Source: an uncultured Rhodospirillaceae bacterium (GTDB taxonomy: Bacteria > Pseudomonadota > Alphaproteobacteria > Reyranellales > Reyranellaceae). Taken from it: a stretch of DNA of 64,000 nucleotides. The first letter of the stretch is position 1; each line of letters opens with the position of its first letter. The notes beneath the pieces were generated by a model. It made no database searches and was not told where the DNA came from. It saw nothing but the letters and a program-made list of their open reading frames with translations. Shown piece by piece: positions 32,194-40,370 of the stretch. The stretch covers positions 1 through 64,000 of the forward strand of contig CAMFGZ010000022.1 in the NCBI GenBank assembly GCA_945952105.1. The letters run 5' to 3'. The position numbers and the translations under genes are program-made.

Positions 32194-34022
32194 GAGGCCA
32201 GTACCTCGATCTTGTTGTTGGCCACGATCAGGCGCTTGGCCAGCAGGCGGGCGAGATTGGCCATGATCCTCTCGCCGGCGCGTGGATGATCTGCGCGGAA
32301 GCGGGCGAACGCGTCGAGGGACAATTCGAGGCAGACGACCTTCGTGTCTGCCCATACATCGGCGGATCGCGTGGTCTCGAGCAAGGCCATCTCGCCGACC
32401 GCCATGCCCGCGGACAGGGTGGCGAGGCGCACACCGCTCTGCAGCCTGACGCTGACGACGCCGCTGGCGACGAACATCAGCGACGCCGCCGGCTCGCCGG
32501 CCGAGATCAGCCGTTCGCCCGTCCGGTAGTCCCGCTGGATCATCAACCCCGTGAGCGAGGCCAACTCGTCCTTGTCCAGTCCCGTGAGCAGTTCCTGCTC
32601 GGGAAGGTCGGCCGATCTTCCGAGTTCGATCTCCCCGGACTCGCGCTGGATGATCTGGTCCTCGGCCCATTCGATGGCTTCGTCGAGGAGCCCGATGCTG
32701 CGCACGACGGGCCGGTCGGTCAGCCATTCCGACAGGGACTGCTCGATGGGCGTTCCCTTGGGAATGCCACTGAACACGACCTCGACCAGCCCCTGCGCAA
32801 GATCGTCGAGCACGTCGTCCAGCAGCCGCAGCGACGCTTCGCTGACGGACGGCACGCGGCGGAAGTCGAGGATCAGATAGCGCAGGCCAGACCGCAGGTT
32901 GCGGATGCGGCGCGAGACATACTCGATGTTGCCGAAGCTCAGTGCCCCCGTCAGTTCGAGAATGGCGCCGTCGGCATGATGCGCTTCCAGGATGGCCTGC
33001 TCGCGGGGCGGCCGGCTGCGGCGCGACGAGACGCTGCCGACATCGTAGCTCGCGGCGATACAGGTCCGCACGTCGCCGACCCGGTTGAGCATGTGGAGCC
33101 CGAAATGCGTCGACAGCGCCTCGCAGGTCCGCAGGCCCCGGACGCTGTTTCCCTGGTCGTCGATCAGCGGCGAGTAGGTGCCGAGGCCGAGCTGCGAGGG
33201 GAGAGAGGCCACGATACCGCCCCCCACGCCGCTCTTGGCCGGAATGCCGACGCGATAGACCCAGCGGCCGGCCGAGTCGTACATGCCCGAGCTGGTCATG
33301 ACCGAGAGCGTCCGGGCCACGGCGTAGGAGGAAACGACCTGCTCTCCGGTCAGCGGGTTGCGGCCCTTGTGCGCCAGCGTCGCCGCCATGACGGACAGGT
33401 CCCGCGCCGAGACGCGCAGCGCGCACTGGCGGAAGTAGAGGTCGAGAACCTTGTCGACATCGCCCTGAAGGACGCCGTGGTTGCGCAGAAGATAGGCGAT
33501 GGCCCTGTTGCGGTCGCCGGTCTCTCGCTCGGACCGGAAGGTGGGCTCGTCGACCTCCAATCGCCGTCCGGCGAAGCGGCTCAGCGCCTGCAGCAGCCAG
33601 TCGAAGGCGCCGTCCTGCTCGCGCTCGCAGATGAGGGCGGTACAGGCGATCGCGCCGGCGTTGACCATTGGATTGAAGGGCCGGTTGTCGGTGCCCAGGC
33701 GGATGGAGTTGAAGGCATCGCCGCTCGGTTCGACGCCCACGATGGCCTCGACCCGCTCGGCGCCGACCGTTTCGAGCGCGAGCGCGAACACGAACGCCTT
33801 GGAGATCGACTGGATCGTGAACTCGACGGTGCTGTCGCCTATTTCATAGACGAAGCCGTCGACGGTGGTGACGGCAATGCCGAAGTGCGACGGGTTGGCG
33901 AGCGCAAGCTCGGGAATGTATGAGGCGACTTCGCCGCTCTGGTCGCGGGAAAACTCCGCGTGGCAGCGCGCCAGGAAGCGGGCGAGCGGGAGCTCGGCGA
34001 CTGAAACGTGCGATTCGTCCAT
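32187..34022 (-). CDS. glsA: Glutaminase fused to STAS and cyclic-nucleotide-binding domains
   Basis: A 611-residue three-domain protein. Residues 1-310 are a serine-dependent beta-lactamase-like glutaminase (glutamine to glutamate and ammonia) with the SxxK motif SISK (72-75), NPMVNAGAI and KSGVGGG. Residues about 335-445 form a STAS domain, and about 470-600 a CAP-type cyclic-nucleotide-binding domain (ISAGEPAASLMFVASGVVSV, VGEMALLE). The domains suggest allosteric control by a cyclic nucleotide. It lies 3 bp after the hybrid kinase gene on the same strand and should be co-transcribed. Confidence 0.92.
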   Translation of the reverse strand: MDESHVSVAELPLARFLARCHAEFSRDQSGEVASYIPELALANPSHFGIAVTTVDGFVYEIGDSTVEFTIQSISKAFVFALALETVGAERVEAIVGVEPSGDAFNSIRLGTDNRPFNPMVNAGAIACTALICEREQDGAFDWLLQALSRFAGRRLEVDEPTFRSERETGDRNRAIAYLLRNHGVLQGDVDKVLDLYFRQCALRVSARDLSVMAATLAHKGRNPLTGEQVVSSYAVARTLSVMTSSGMYDSAGRWVYRVGIPAKSGVGGGIVASLPSQLGLGTYSPLIDDQGNSVRGLRTCEALSTHFGLHMLNRVGDVRTCIAASYDVGSVSSRRSRPPREQAILEAHHADGAILELTGALSFGNIEYVSRRIRNLRSGLRYLILDFRRVPSVSEASLRLLDDVLDDLAQGLVEVVFSGIPKGTPIEQSLSEWLTDRPVVRSIGLLDEAIEWAEDQIIQRESGEIELGRSADLPEQELLTGLDKDELASLTGLMIQRDYRTGERLISAGEPAASLMFVASGVVSVRLQSGVRLATLSAGMAVGEMALLETTRSADVWADTKVVCLELSLDAFARFRADHPRAGERIMANLARLLAKRLIVANNKIEVLASY

Positions 34023-34025
34023 TTG

Positions 34026-37013
34026 CTAGGCCTCGATGATCTCGCGTATGCGCGTCGCCAGCGCGTCCATGGTGAAGGGCTTGGTGATCACGGTCATGCC
34101 GGCATCGAGCGCCCCGAAGACCAGCGCGGCGTTCTCGGCATAGCCCGTCATGAAGAGGACCCTGAGATCCGGCCGCAGCGCGCGGGCCGCGTCCGCCACC
34201 TGGCGGCCGTTCAGCCCGGGCAGCCCGACATCGGTGATCAACAGGTCGATCCGCTGCGCCGACTGCACGATCTCGATGCCTCCCGGCCCGTCGACCGCCT
34301 CGATGGCGCGGTAGCCCAGATCGCCCAGCACCTCGACGACGAGGCCGCGCACCACCGGCTCGTCCTCGATCACCAGCACGGTTTCCCCGGTCTCGATCGC
34401 TGAGGCCTCCTGCGTCCTTGCGGAGGTCTCTTCGGCATCGGCGTCGCCCTCGAAGCGCGGCAGGCAGAGATGCACCGTCGTGCCGCGCCCCAGCGTGCTT
34501 TCGATCCAGGCATGGCCGCCGGACTGGCGCGCGAAGCCGTAGATCATGGAAAGGCCGAGGCCGGTGCCCTGGCCCATCGGCTTGGTCGTGAAGAAGGGCT
34601 CGAAGGCGCGGGCGATCGTCTCGGTGTCCATGCCGGTGCCGGTATCGGTCACGGAAATATCGACATGGTCGCCGGAGGGGCGGTCCGCGTGCGCCGTGGC
34701 TTCCGCCTCGCCGGTATGCCGGTTTCGGGTCTCGATGACGAGCTGGCCGCCTGCCGGCATGGCGTCGCGCGCATTGATCGCGAGATTGAGGATGGCCGCT
34801 TCGAGTTGGTTGGCATCGCAGCGCGTGAGCCACAGCCCGTCGGCCAGCCTGAGGTTGAGATCGATGCGTTCGCCGAGCGTCCGCCGCAGTAGCTCCTCCA
34901 TCGAGCCGACCAGCGGGTTGATCTGCACGGGACGCGGATCGAGCGGCTGGCGGCGCGAGAAGGCCAGCAGCCGGTGGGTGAGGGCGGCGGCACGGTTCGC
35001 CGAGGCGATGGCGCCGGTGATGAAGCGGTCGAGATCGCCCAGGCGCCCTTGGCCGACGCGCCGCTGCACGAGGTCGAGACTGCCGGTGATGCCCTGCAGC
35101 AGGTTGTTGAAGTCGTGCGCGATGCCGCCGGTCAGCTGGCCGATCGCCTCCATCTTCTGCGACTGCCGCAGCGCTTCCTCGGTCGCGCGCAGCTCGGCGG
35201 TGCGTGCCTCGACCCGCGCCTCCAGCGTGGCGTTCAGCGCGCGCAGCGCCGCCTCCGCCTCCCCGCGCTCGATAACCTGCCGGGTACGCTCGGCGACTTC
35301 CTCCATGAAGGCGATCTCGTCGGGTTGCCAGTGCCGCACGGGGCGGTCGTTCAGGTAGACGATGGTGCGCAGCCGGCCGGCGCGCACGAAGGGCACGACC
35401 AGGATGGCCCGCGTGTCGACGGCGCGGGCCGTTGCGCGCGTCTCCTCCTCGTCGCTCAGCGGATCGGTCTGGAGGTCGTCGACCACGACGGTTTCACCGG
35501 CACTGAGCCTGTTAACGATCTTGACGCCGAAGGCGTGCGCGGGCACCCGCCCAAGCAATGGCTGGGCCAGGCCATCCGTCCAGCAAACCGAGTAATCGAA
35601 CACATCCTCGACCGGATCGAGATGGCCGTAGCCCACCCGGCTGACGCCGAAGAACCGGCCCATCAGGGCGCAAGCCTCATTCAACGCGGTATCGGTGCTG
35701 CCCCGCATCGCGTCGCTGAGTTCCAGCATGAAGGCGTGGCGGGCCTCCGCGAGTTTGCGGGCGCTGATGTCGATCGCCGTTCCGACCGCGCGATAGCACC
35801 TGCCGTCGATATCGAACAAGCCCTTGCCCTTGGCCGCGACCCAGCGGATCACACCGTCGTCATGGCCGATCGTGCGGTATTGCACGTCGTAGGTCGCGCG
35901 CACGTCCGGATCGAGCGCCGAGGCGAAGGCGCGAGTCGTCGCCTCGCGGTCGGCGGGATGCAGGCCGGCATAGAAATCGTCGAGCGTGCACACCGCGTCT
36001 GGTGCAAAGCCGAACATCGCCTTGGTGCGAGGCGACCAGGTGAGTGTGTTCGACTCGATGTCGAGATCCCACGTTCCGATCTCCGCGGCCTCGGTCGTGA
36101 GACGGAGCGATTCCTCGTTCAGCAGGGACTTCGATTCGGCGTTCCTGTGGGAGGTGATGTCATGGCCGCCCACGAAGATGCCGAACACCTTGTCGCTTTC
36201 GTCGAGCATCGGCTCATAGACGAAATCGACGTAGCGGGTCTTTTCATCGGTCTCGAGCCGCACCGGGCTTGCCCGGGCGATGTGGCGTTCGCCCGTGGTG
36301 TAAACATGATCGAGAAGCTCGTAGTATCCCTGCCCCTCCAGTTCCGGCAGGACCTCACGCACGGTGCGGCCGATATAGCGGCGCTTGCCGGCCAATGCCT
36401 CGTAGGCGTCGTTCACGTATTCATAGACATGATCGGGCCCCGCGAGTACGGCGATGAAGCCCGGCGCTTTCTGGAACATGCGGCGCTGGCTTTCGATCTC
36501 CTGCATCAGCCGCTGCTCGCTCAGCACCTTCTGCGTGGTCTCGCTGCACACGACCAGGACCCCGCCCACGCCGTGGGGCGCGTCGGCGTCGTCGATCGGG
36601 CTGTAGCTGTAGGTCCAGTAGACGTCCTCGCGGCGGCCGTTGCGCGTGATGGGCACCAGGTGGTTCTCGTTCCACGTGGCGCCGTGCCCCGCCATGACCT
36701 GGTCGATCTGCGGCCCGATGATGGGCCATATCTCGTCCCAGACCTCACGTCCTGGCTGGCCCAGCGAGGAGGGGTGCCGCTCCGGGCCGATCGATTGACG
36801 GTAGGCGTCGTTGTAGAAGCAGAGGAGATCGGGACCCCACCAGATGTACATCGGGTGGGCACAGTTGAGGATCAGACGCACGGCTGTGCGCAGGGACTGC
36901 GGCCACACGGCAGGATCGCCCAGTGGCGTTAGCTTCCAGTCGCAAGCCCGCATGAGCGCGCCCATCTCGCCGCCACCGGCAAGGAAGGTCGTGTCACACT
37001 CGGGCGAAGTCAT
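34026..37013 (-). CDS. PAS/GAF hybrid sensor histidine kinase with receiver domain
   Basis: A 995-residue cytoplasmic sensor (no membrane segment). Domains: PAS (about 30-165), PAS (175-290), PAS (300-420), GAF (430-580), coiled coil (585-625), HisKA with H633 in IAHDFNNLL, HATPase with N-box Asn747, G1 DTGTG (790-794) and G2 GTGLGLS, then a C-terminal receiver with Asp928 (ITDVGLPG) and Lys978. HWE-type features are absent. Signal unknown; a flavin or haem chromophore is possible but unproven. The gene immediately downstream is the glutaminase fusion. Confidence 0.9.
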   Translation of the reverse strand: MTSPECDTTFLAGGGEMGALMRACDWKLTPLGDPAVWPQSLRTAVRLILNCAHPMYIWWGPDLLCFYNDAYRQSIGPERHPSSLGQPGREVWDEIWPIIGPQIDQVMAGHGATWNENHLVPITRNGRREDVYWTYSYSPIDDADAPHGVGGVLVVCSETTQKVLSEQRLMQEIESQRRMFQKAPGFIAVLAGPDHVYEYVNDAYEALAGKRRYIGRTVREVLPELEGQGYYELLDHVYTTGERHIARASPVRLETDEKTRYVDFVYEPMLDESDKVFGIFVGGHDITSHRNAESKSLLNEESLRLTTEAAEIGTWDLDIESNTLTWSPRTKAMFGFAPDAVCTLDDFYAGLHPADREATTRAFASALDPDVRATYDVQYRTIGHDDGVIRWVAAKGKGLFDIDGRCYRAVGTAIDISARKLAEARHAFMLELSDAMRGSTDTALNEACALMGRFFGVSRVGYGHLDPVEDVFDYSVCWTDGLAQPLLGRVPAHAFGVKIVNRLSAGETVVVDDLQTDPLSDEEETRATARAVDTRAILVVPFVRAGRLRTIVYLNDRPVRHWQPDEIAFMEEVAERTRQVIERGEAEAALRALNATLEARVEARTAELRATEEALRQSQKMEAIGQLTGGIAHDFNNLLQGITGSLDLVQRRVGQGRLGDLDRFITGAIASANRAAALTHRLLAFSRRQPLDPRPVQINPLVGSMEELLRRTLGERIDLNLRLADGLWLTRCDANQLEAAILNLAINARDAMPAGGQLVIETRNRHTGEAEATAHADRPSGDHVDISVTDTGTGMDTETIARAFEPFFTTKPMGQGTGLGLSMIYGFARQSGGHAWIESTLGRGTTVHLCLPRFEGDADAEETSARTQEASAIETGETVLVIEDEPVVRGLVVEVLGDLGYRAIEAVDGPGGIEIVQSAQRIDLLITDVGLPGLNGRQVADAARALRPDLRVLFMTGYAENAALVFGALDAGMTVITKPFTMDALATRIREIIEA

Positions 37014-37070
37014 CGCCGAACAGTATCGGATCGCGAGAGTGCCGCAAGCGGGGCGGCGTCACGGCGACGT

Positions 37071-37928
37071 TCAGATCACCTTCTGGGTGCGGGCGAAGGC
37101 CATGTAGAGGTCGTGGGCCCGGGCAGCGATCGGGCCGGGCTGCAGGTCGCGGCTCTCGTAGCGGCTGACCGGCTGCACCTTGCCGGCATTGCCGGTGGTG
37201 AAGATCTCGTCGGCGTCGTCGAGCTCCGAGGGGGTGATGGTGCGCTCCTCGACAGTGATTCCGGCCGAGCGCAGCAGCTTCACCGTGCGCAGACGCGTGA
37301 TGCCGGCCAGGAAGCTGCCGTTGGGCACCGGCGTCGCGACCACGCCGTTGCGGGCAAGGAAGATGTTGGAGCTGCAGGTCTCCGCCACATTGCCCAGCGG
37401 GTCGAGCACCACCCCGTTGTTGAAGCCGCGCTTCAGCATCTCCGCGACGCCGCGCGAGGAGTTGGGATAGAGGCAGCTCGCCTTGGCGTCGGTCGGCGCC
37501 GTCTCGGGCGCGGGCCGGCGGATCGAGCGGCAGAGGCCGAGAGTCAGCGGCGTGCCCGCGCGCATCGGCGAGATATAGGTGCAGAGCAGGAATTGCGCGG
37601 AATCCGGGTCGACCGAGATCGGGCCGGCGCCGCCCTTGCCGGCCCAGAACATCGGCCGGACGTAGAGTTCGGCCTTGGGACCGAAGCGGCGCACGCTCTC
37701 GTGCATCAGCTTCAGGATCTCCTGCGGCGTCTGGGTCGGGTTCAGGCCGATGGCACGGGCCGAGCGCACGACGCGTTCCGCATGGAGGTCGAGGTCGGGA
37801 CCGCAGCCCTCGAAGGCGCGCCCGCCGTCGAATACCATGGAGCCCAGCCAGAAGGCATGGTCGCGCGGGCCCAGGATCGCCGGGTTGCCTTCGTGCCAGG
37901 TGCCGTTCCAGTAGGTGAGCGTGTCCAT
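37071..37928 (-). CDS. Branched-chain amino acid aminotransferase-family (class IV PLP) enzyme
   Basis: A 285-residue fold-type IV aminotransferase. The Schiff-base lysine is Lys149 in DAKASCLYPN, and the family signature NVAETCSSNIFL and glycine-rich phosphate loop TTGNAG are present. It interconverts branched-chain keto acids and amino acids with glutamate, or is a D-amino-acid/aminodeoxychorismate relative. Length is slightly short for IlvE (about 300). It is divergent to the EamA gene, with 42 bp between them. Confidence 0.85.
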   Translation of the reverse strand: MDTLTYWNGTWHEGNPAILGPRDHAFWLGSMVFDGGRAFEGCGPDLDLHAERVVRSARAIGLNPTQTPQEILKLMHESVRRFGPKAELYVRPMFWAGKGGAGPISVDPDSAQFLLCTYISPMRAGTPLTLGLCRSIRRPAPETAPTDAKASCLYPNSSRGVAEMLKRGFNNGVVLDPLGNVAETCSSNIFLARNGVVATPVPNGSFLAGITRLRTVKLLRSAGITVEERTITPSELDDADEIFTTGNAGKVQPVSRYESRDLQPGPIAARAHDLYMAFARTQKVI

Positions 37929-37970
37929 TCTTTCCTCGTCCGTCCTCGAAGCGGGCGGACATAGCAGACG

Positions 37971-38852
37971 ATGAGCGGCACGGCCAACCTGGCCCCGATG
38001 CTGCTGGCCCTGGGTGCGGCATTCTGTTTCGCCCTGGCGCTGATCCTGACGCAGTTCGGGCTGCGCACGATGCCGTCCTGGCGCTCGCCGCTCTATTCCA
38101 TAGGGGGTGCCCTGGTCGTGGCCTGGATGGCCGCGATCGCGTTCGTGGACTGGCGCAGCTTCAATCTGGATGCGGCGCTGATCTTTGCAGGCGTCGGCTG
38201 CATATTTCCCGTGGTGGTGTCGATCCTTTCTGTGCGCTCGAACGAGCGGCTGGGACCTGCGGTGGCGGGCGCGGTCGGCAACGTGACGCCGATCTTCGCC
38301 GTGCTTGGAGCGGTCCTGTTCCTAGGCGAACATCTCGGCCTGTTGCAACTGGCCGGCTTGGCAATGGTGGTGGGCGGTGTGGCATTGCTGGCGTTGCGCG
38401 GTGGCACAGGTGGAAGGCACTGGTCGGTGTGGGTGCTGGGACTGCCGCTCGCCGCCGCCCTGGTGCGCGGCGCGATCCAGCCGGCGATCAAGACGGGACT
38501 CGCGCTGTGGCCGGAGCCACTGGCGGCCGCCGCGATCGGCTACGCGCTTTCGACCGTCGTGATCCTGTCGCTGGTCGGACGCCGCGCGATGAAAGAGGGG
38601 CCGGCGATCCGCAGCGGCGTATTGTGGTTCCTGGGCGTCGGCTTCGCCAACGGCAGCGCGACCTTTCTTCTCTATGCGGCGCTCGGGCTGGGCTCGATCA
38701 CCATGGTGGCGCCACTGGTCGCGCTGTTCCCGTTGATGGGCGTGGTGATGAGCTGGATGTTCCTGCGCGGCGAACGGCTTCATGCGCTTGGCCTGCTCGG
38801 CATCATCGTGAGCGTCGCCGGCGTGATTCTTTTGCTTCTGGGCGGAACCTGA
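37971..38852 (+). CDS. EamA-family (drug/metabolite) transporter
   Basis: A 293-residue inner-membrane protein with about ten hydrophobic helices in two EamA repeats (residues about 5-140 and 155-290). The motif LGEHLGLLQLAGLAMVVGG is typical of the first repeat. Members export amino acids or metabolites. It is divergent to the BCAT-family gene, which makes an amino acid or keto acid exporter plausible. No motif shows the substrate. Confidence 0.85.
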   Translation: MSGTANLAPMLLALGAAFCFALALILTQFGLRTMPSWRSPLYSIGGALVVAWMAAIAFVDWRSFNLDAALIFAGVGCIFPVVVSILSVRSNERLGPAVAGAVGNVTPIFAVLGAVLFLGEHLGLLQLAGLAMVVGGVALLALRGGTGGRHWSVWVLGLPLAAALVRGAIQPAIKTGLALWPEPLAAAAIGYALSTVVILSLVGRRAMKEGPAIRSGVLWFLGVGFANGSATFLLYAALGLGSITMVAPLVALFPLMGVVMSWMFLRGERLHALGLLGIIVSVAGVILLLLGGT

Positions 38853-38976
38853 AGAGGTGGCCGAAAAGCGGCGGAATGGGCGCGGTAATTCCATAGGTGA
38901 GACGGCCACGTTTACCGCCTCCAATGCGTATCTCTGTATGACGCGGCGTTGCTGCCGCGCAGAACGGAGGCAGACT

Positions 38977-39285
38977 ATGTTGAAGCATATCGCTCTCACG
39001 ACCCTTGCCGCCGCCGCCACTTTCACTGCGGCGGTGGTTGGACCCGCGGCCGTCACACCGGCAGCCGCCCAGTCGTTCGGCGTCTATATCGGCACGCCGC
39101 CGCAGCCGCGCTATTACGCGCCGCCTGTGCAGCGCGTCTGGGCGCCGGGCTACTGGACGTGGCACCACGGTCGACAGGTCTGGGTCGATGGCCGCTGGGT
39201 TAACCGCGCAGTGGCGCCGGCGCCGGGCTGGAGTCCGGGTTGGAACTCCGGCTGGAATCCGGGCTGGGGCTGGGGTCATGACTGA
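38977..39285 (+). CDS. Exported YXWGXW-like Trp/Gly-rich small protein
   Basis: A 102-residue protein. The signal peptide ends TPAAAQ, and a Pro/Tyr-rich segment (PPQPRYYAPPVQRVW) leads to WAPGYW and a C-terminal Gly/Trp repeat (GWSPGWNSGWNPGWGWG). Similar short envelope proteins with aromatic W-x-x-G-Y-W repeats are common in proteobacteria and are of unknown function. ACGGAGG precedes the ATG at 38977. A strong terminator follows. Confidence 0.75.
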   Translation: MLKHIALTTLAAAATFTAAVVGPAAVTPAAAQSFGVYIGTPPQPRYYAPPVQRVWAPGYWTWHHGRQVWVDGRWVNRAVAPAPGWSPGWNSGWNPGWGWGHD

Positions 39286-39318
39286 CCTCCCGGTCGCCTG
39301 GTCAGGATCAGAGAACGA

Positions 39319-39346
39319 ACGGGGCGCTTCGGCGCCCCGTTTTCTT
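39319..39346 (+). terminator. Intrinsic terminator with UUCG tetraloop
   Basis: ACGGGGCGC (39319-39327), TTCG loop, GCGCCCCGT (39332-39340), then TTTCTTT. The C(UUCG)G tetraloop is very stable. It ends the Trp-rich protein transcript. Confidence 0.87.
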
Positions 39347-39384
39347 TGCTATCCTGCGCGGCAACTTCGCGAGGAAGAAACGCC

Positions 39385-40281
39385 GTGCCGCTCCGCTCCA
39401 ATCGCTTTGGCCTGTCCGTCGCGCTCGCAACGCCTTTCACGGACGACCGTGCCATCGACTTGCCGCGCCTCGTGGCGCATGGCCGCCAGTCGCTGGCGGA
39501 CGGCTGCAATTCCCTGACGGTCTTCGGCACGACGGGCGAGGGCGCGTCGCTCGGTCTCAACGAACGCAATCGCGCGCTGGGTGCGCTGGCCGGCGCCGGC
39601 GTCGATCCGGCGACGCAGCTCGTCGTCGGCATCGCCGCCGCTTCGGTCGAGGAGGCGATCGCGCAGGGACGAGCCGGCTTGATGCTGGGCTGCTCGGGTT
39701 TTCTCCTTGCGCCGCCGTTCTATTTCAAGGCGCCGGGCGACGAGGGCCTGTTCGACTGGTTCGCCGCCGTGTTGCGCGGACTGGGGCCAAAGGCGAACAA
39801 TGTCATCCTCTATCACATCCCGCAGGTCACCTCGGTCGGCCTGTCGATCGATCTCGTCGATCGCCTCAAGAAGGCTTTCCCCGAGCAGGTGAAGGGCGTG
39901 AAGGATTCTTCCGGCGACTGGGACAATGCCCAGGCATTGCTGAAGCATCACGGCGAACTGCACATCCTGATCGGCGACGAGCGTCTGCTCGCCAGGGCGA
40001 TGAACCTCGGCGCCTCGGGCGCCATCACCGGCCTCGCCAACATCGCGCCCGACCTGATGCTGCCGTTGATCGACGGCGTCGAGGAGCCGCGCGTGAATGC
40101 GATGGTCGAGGCGGTGCTGCCCTTCGCTGTCACCGCGGCTGTGAAGGCCCTGGTCGGCCATCGTCGCAAGGATCCGGTCGCCTGGTCGCGCATGCGGGCG
40201 CCGTTGCGGTCGCTGGATCAGGCCGAGTGCGTGAAGTTGTTCGCGGCGATCGATGCGATCCGCGCGCAACGCGCGGCGTAG
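39385..40281 (+). CDS. Dihydrodipicolinate synthase-family protein (probable 5-dehydro-4-deoxyglucarate dehydratase type)
   Basis: A 298-residue DHDPS-family aldolase/dehydratase starting at GTG 39385 after GAGGAAG. FGTTGEG is the carboxylate loop, LYHIPQVT the catalytic tyrosine region and GVKDSSGD the Schiff-base lysine. It is followed 89 bp downstream by a UxaA/GarD-family dehydratase. Together these fit D-galactarate or D-glucarate breakdown through 5-keto-4-deoxyglucarate to 2-oxoglutarate semialdehyde; this pathway assignment is inference. Confidence 0.82.
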   Translation: MPLRSNRFGLSVALATPFTDDRAIDLPRLVAHGRQSLADGCNSLTVFGTTGEGASLGLNERNRALGALAGAGVDPATQLVVGIAAASVEEAIAQGRAGLMLGCSGFLLAPPFYFKAPGDEGLFDWFAAVLRGLGPKANNVILYHIPQVTSVGLSIDLVDRLKKAFPEQVKGVKDSSGDWDNAQALLKHHGELHILIGDERLLARAMNLGASGAITGLANIAPDLMLPLIDGVEEPRVNAMVEAVLPFAVTAAVKALVGHRRKDPVAWSRMRAPLRSLDQAECVKLFAAIDAIRAQRAA

Positions 40282-40370
40282 CCGGCGGCCTGACCGCGTA
40301 TTAAGGTCTGCCGAGGCATGCCGCCCGGGAGACTATTGCCTCCCGGCCGACGACCCAGGAGGAAACAAAA

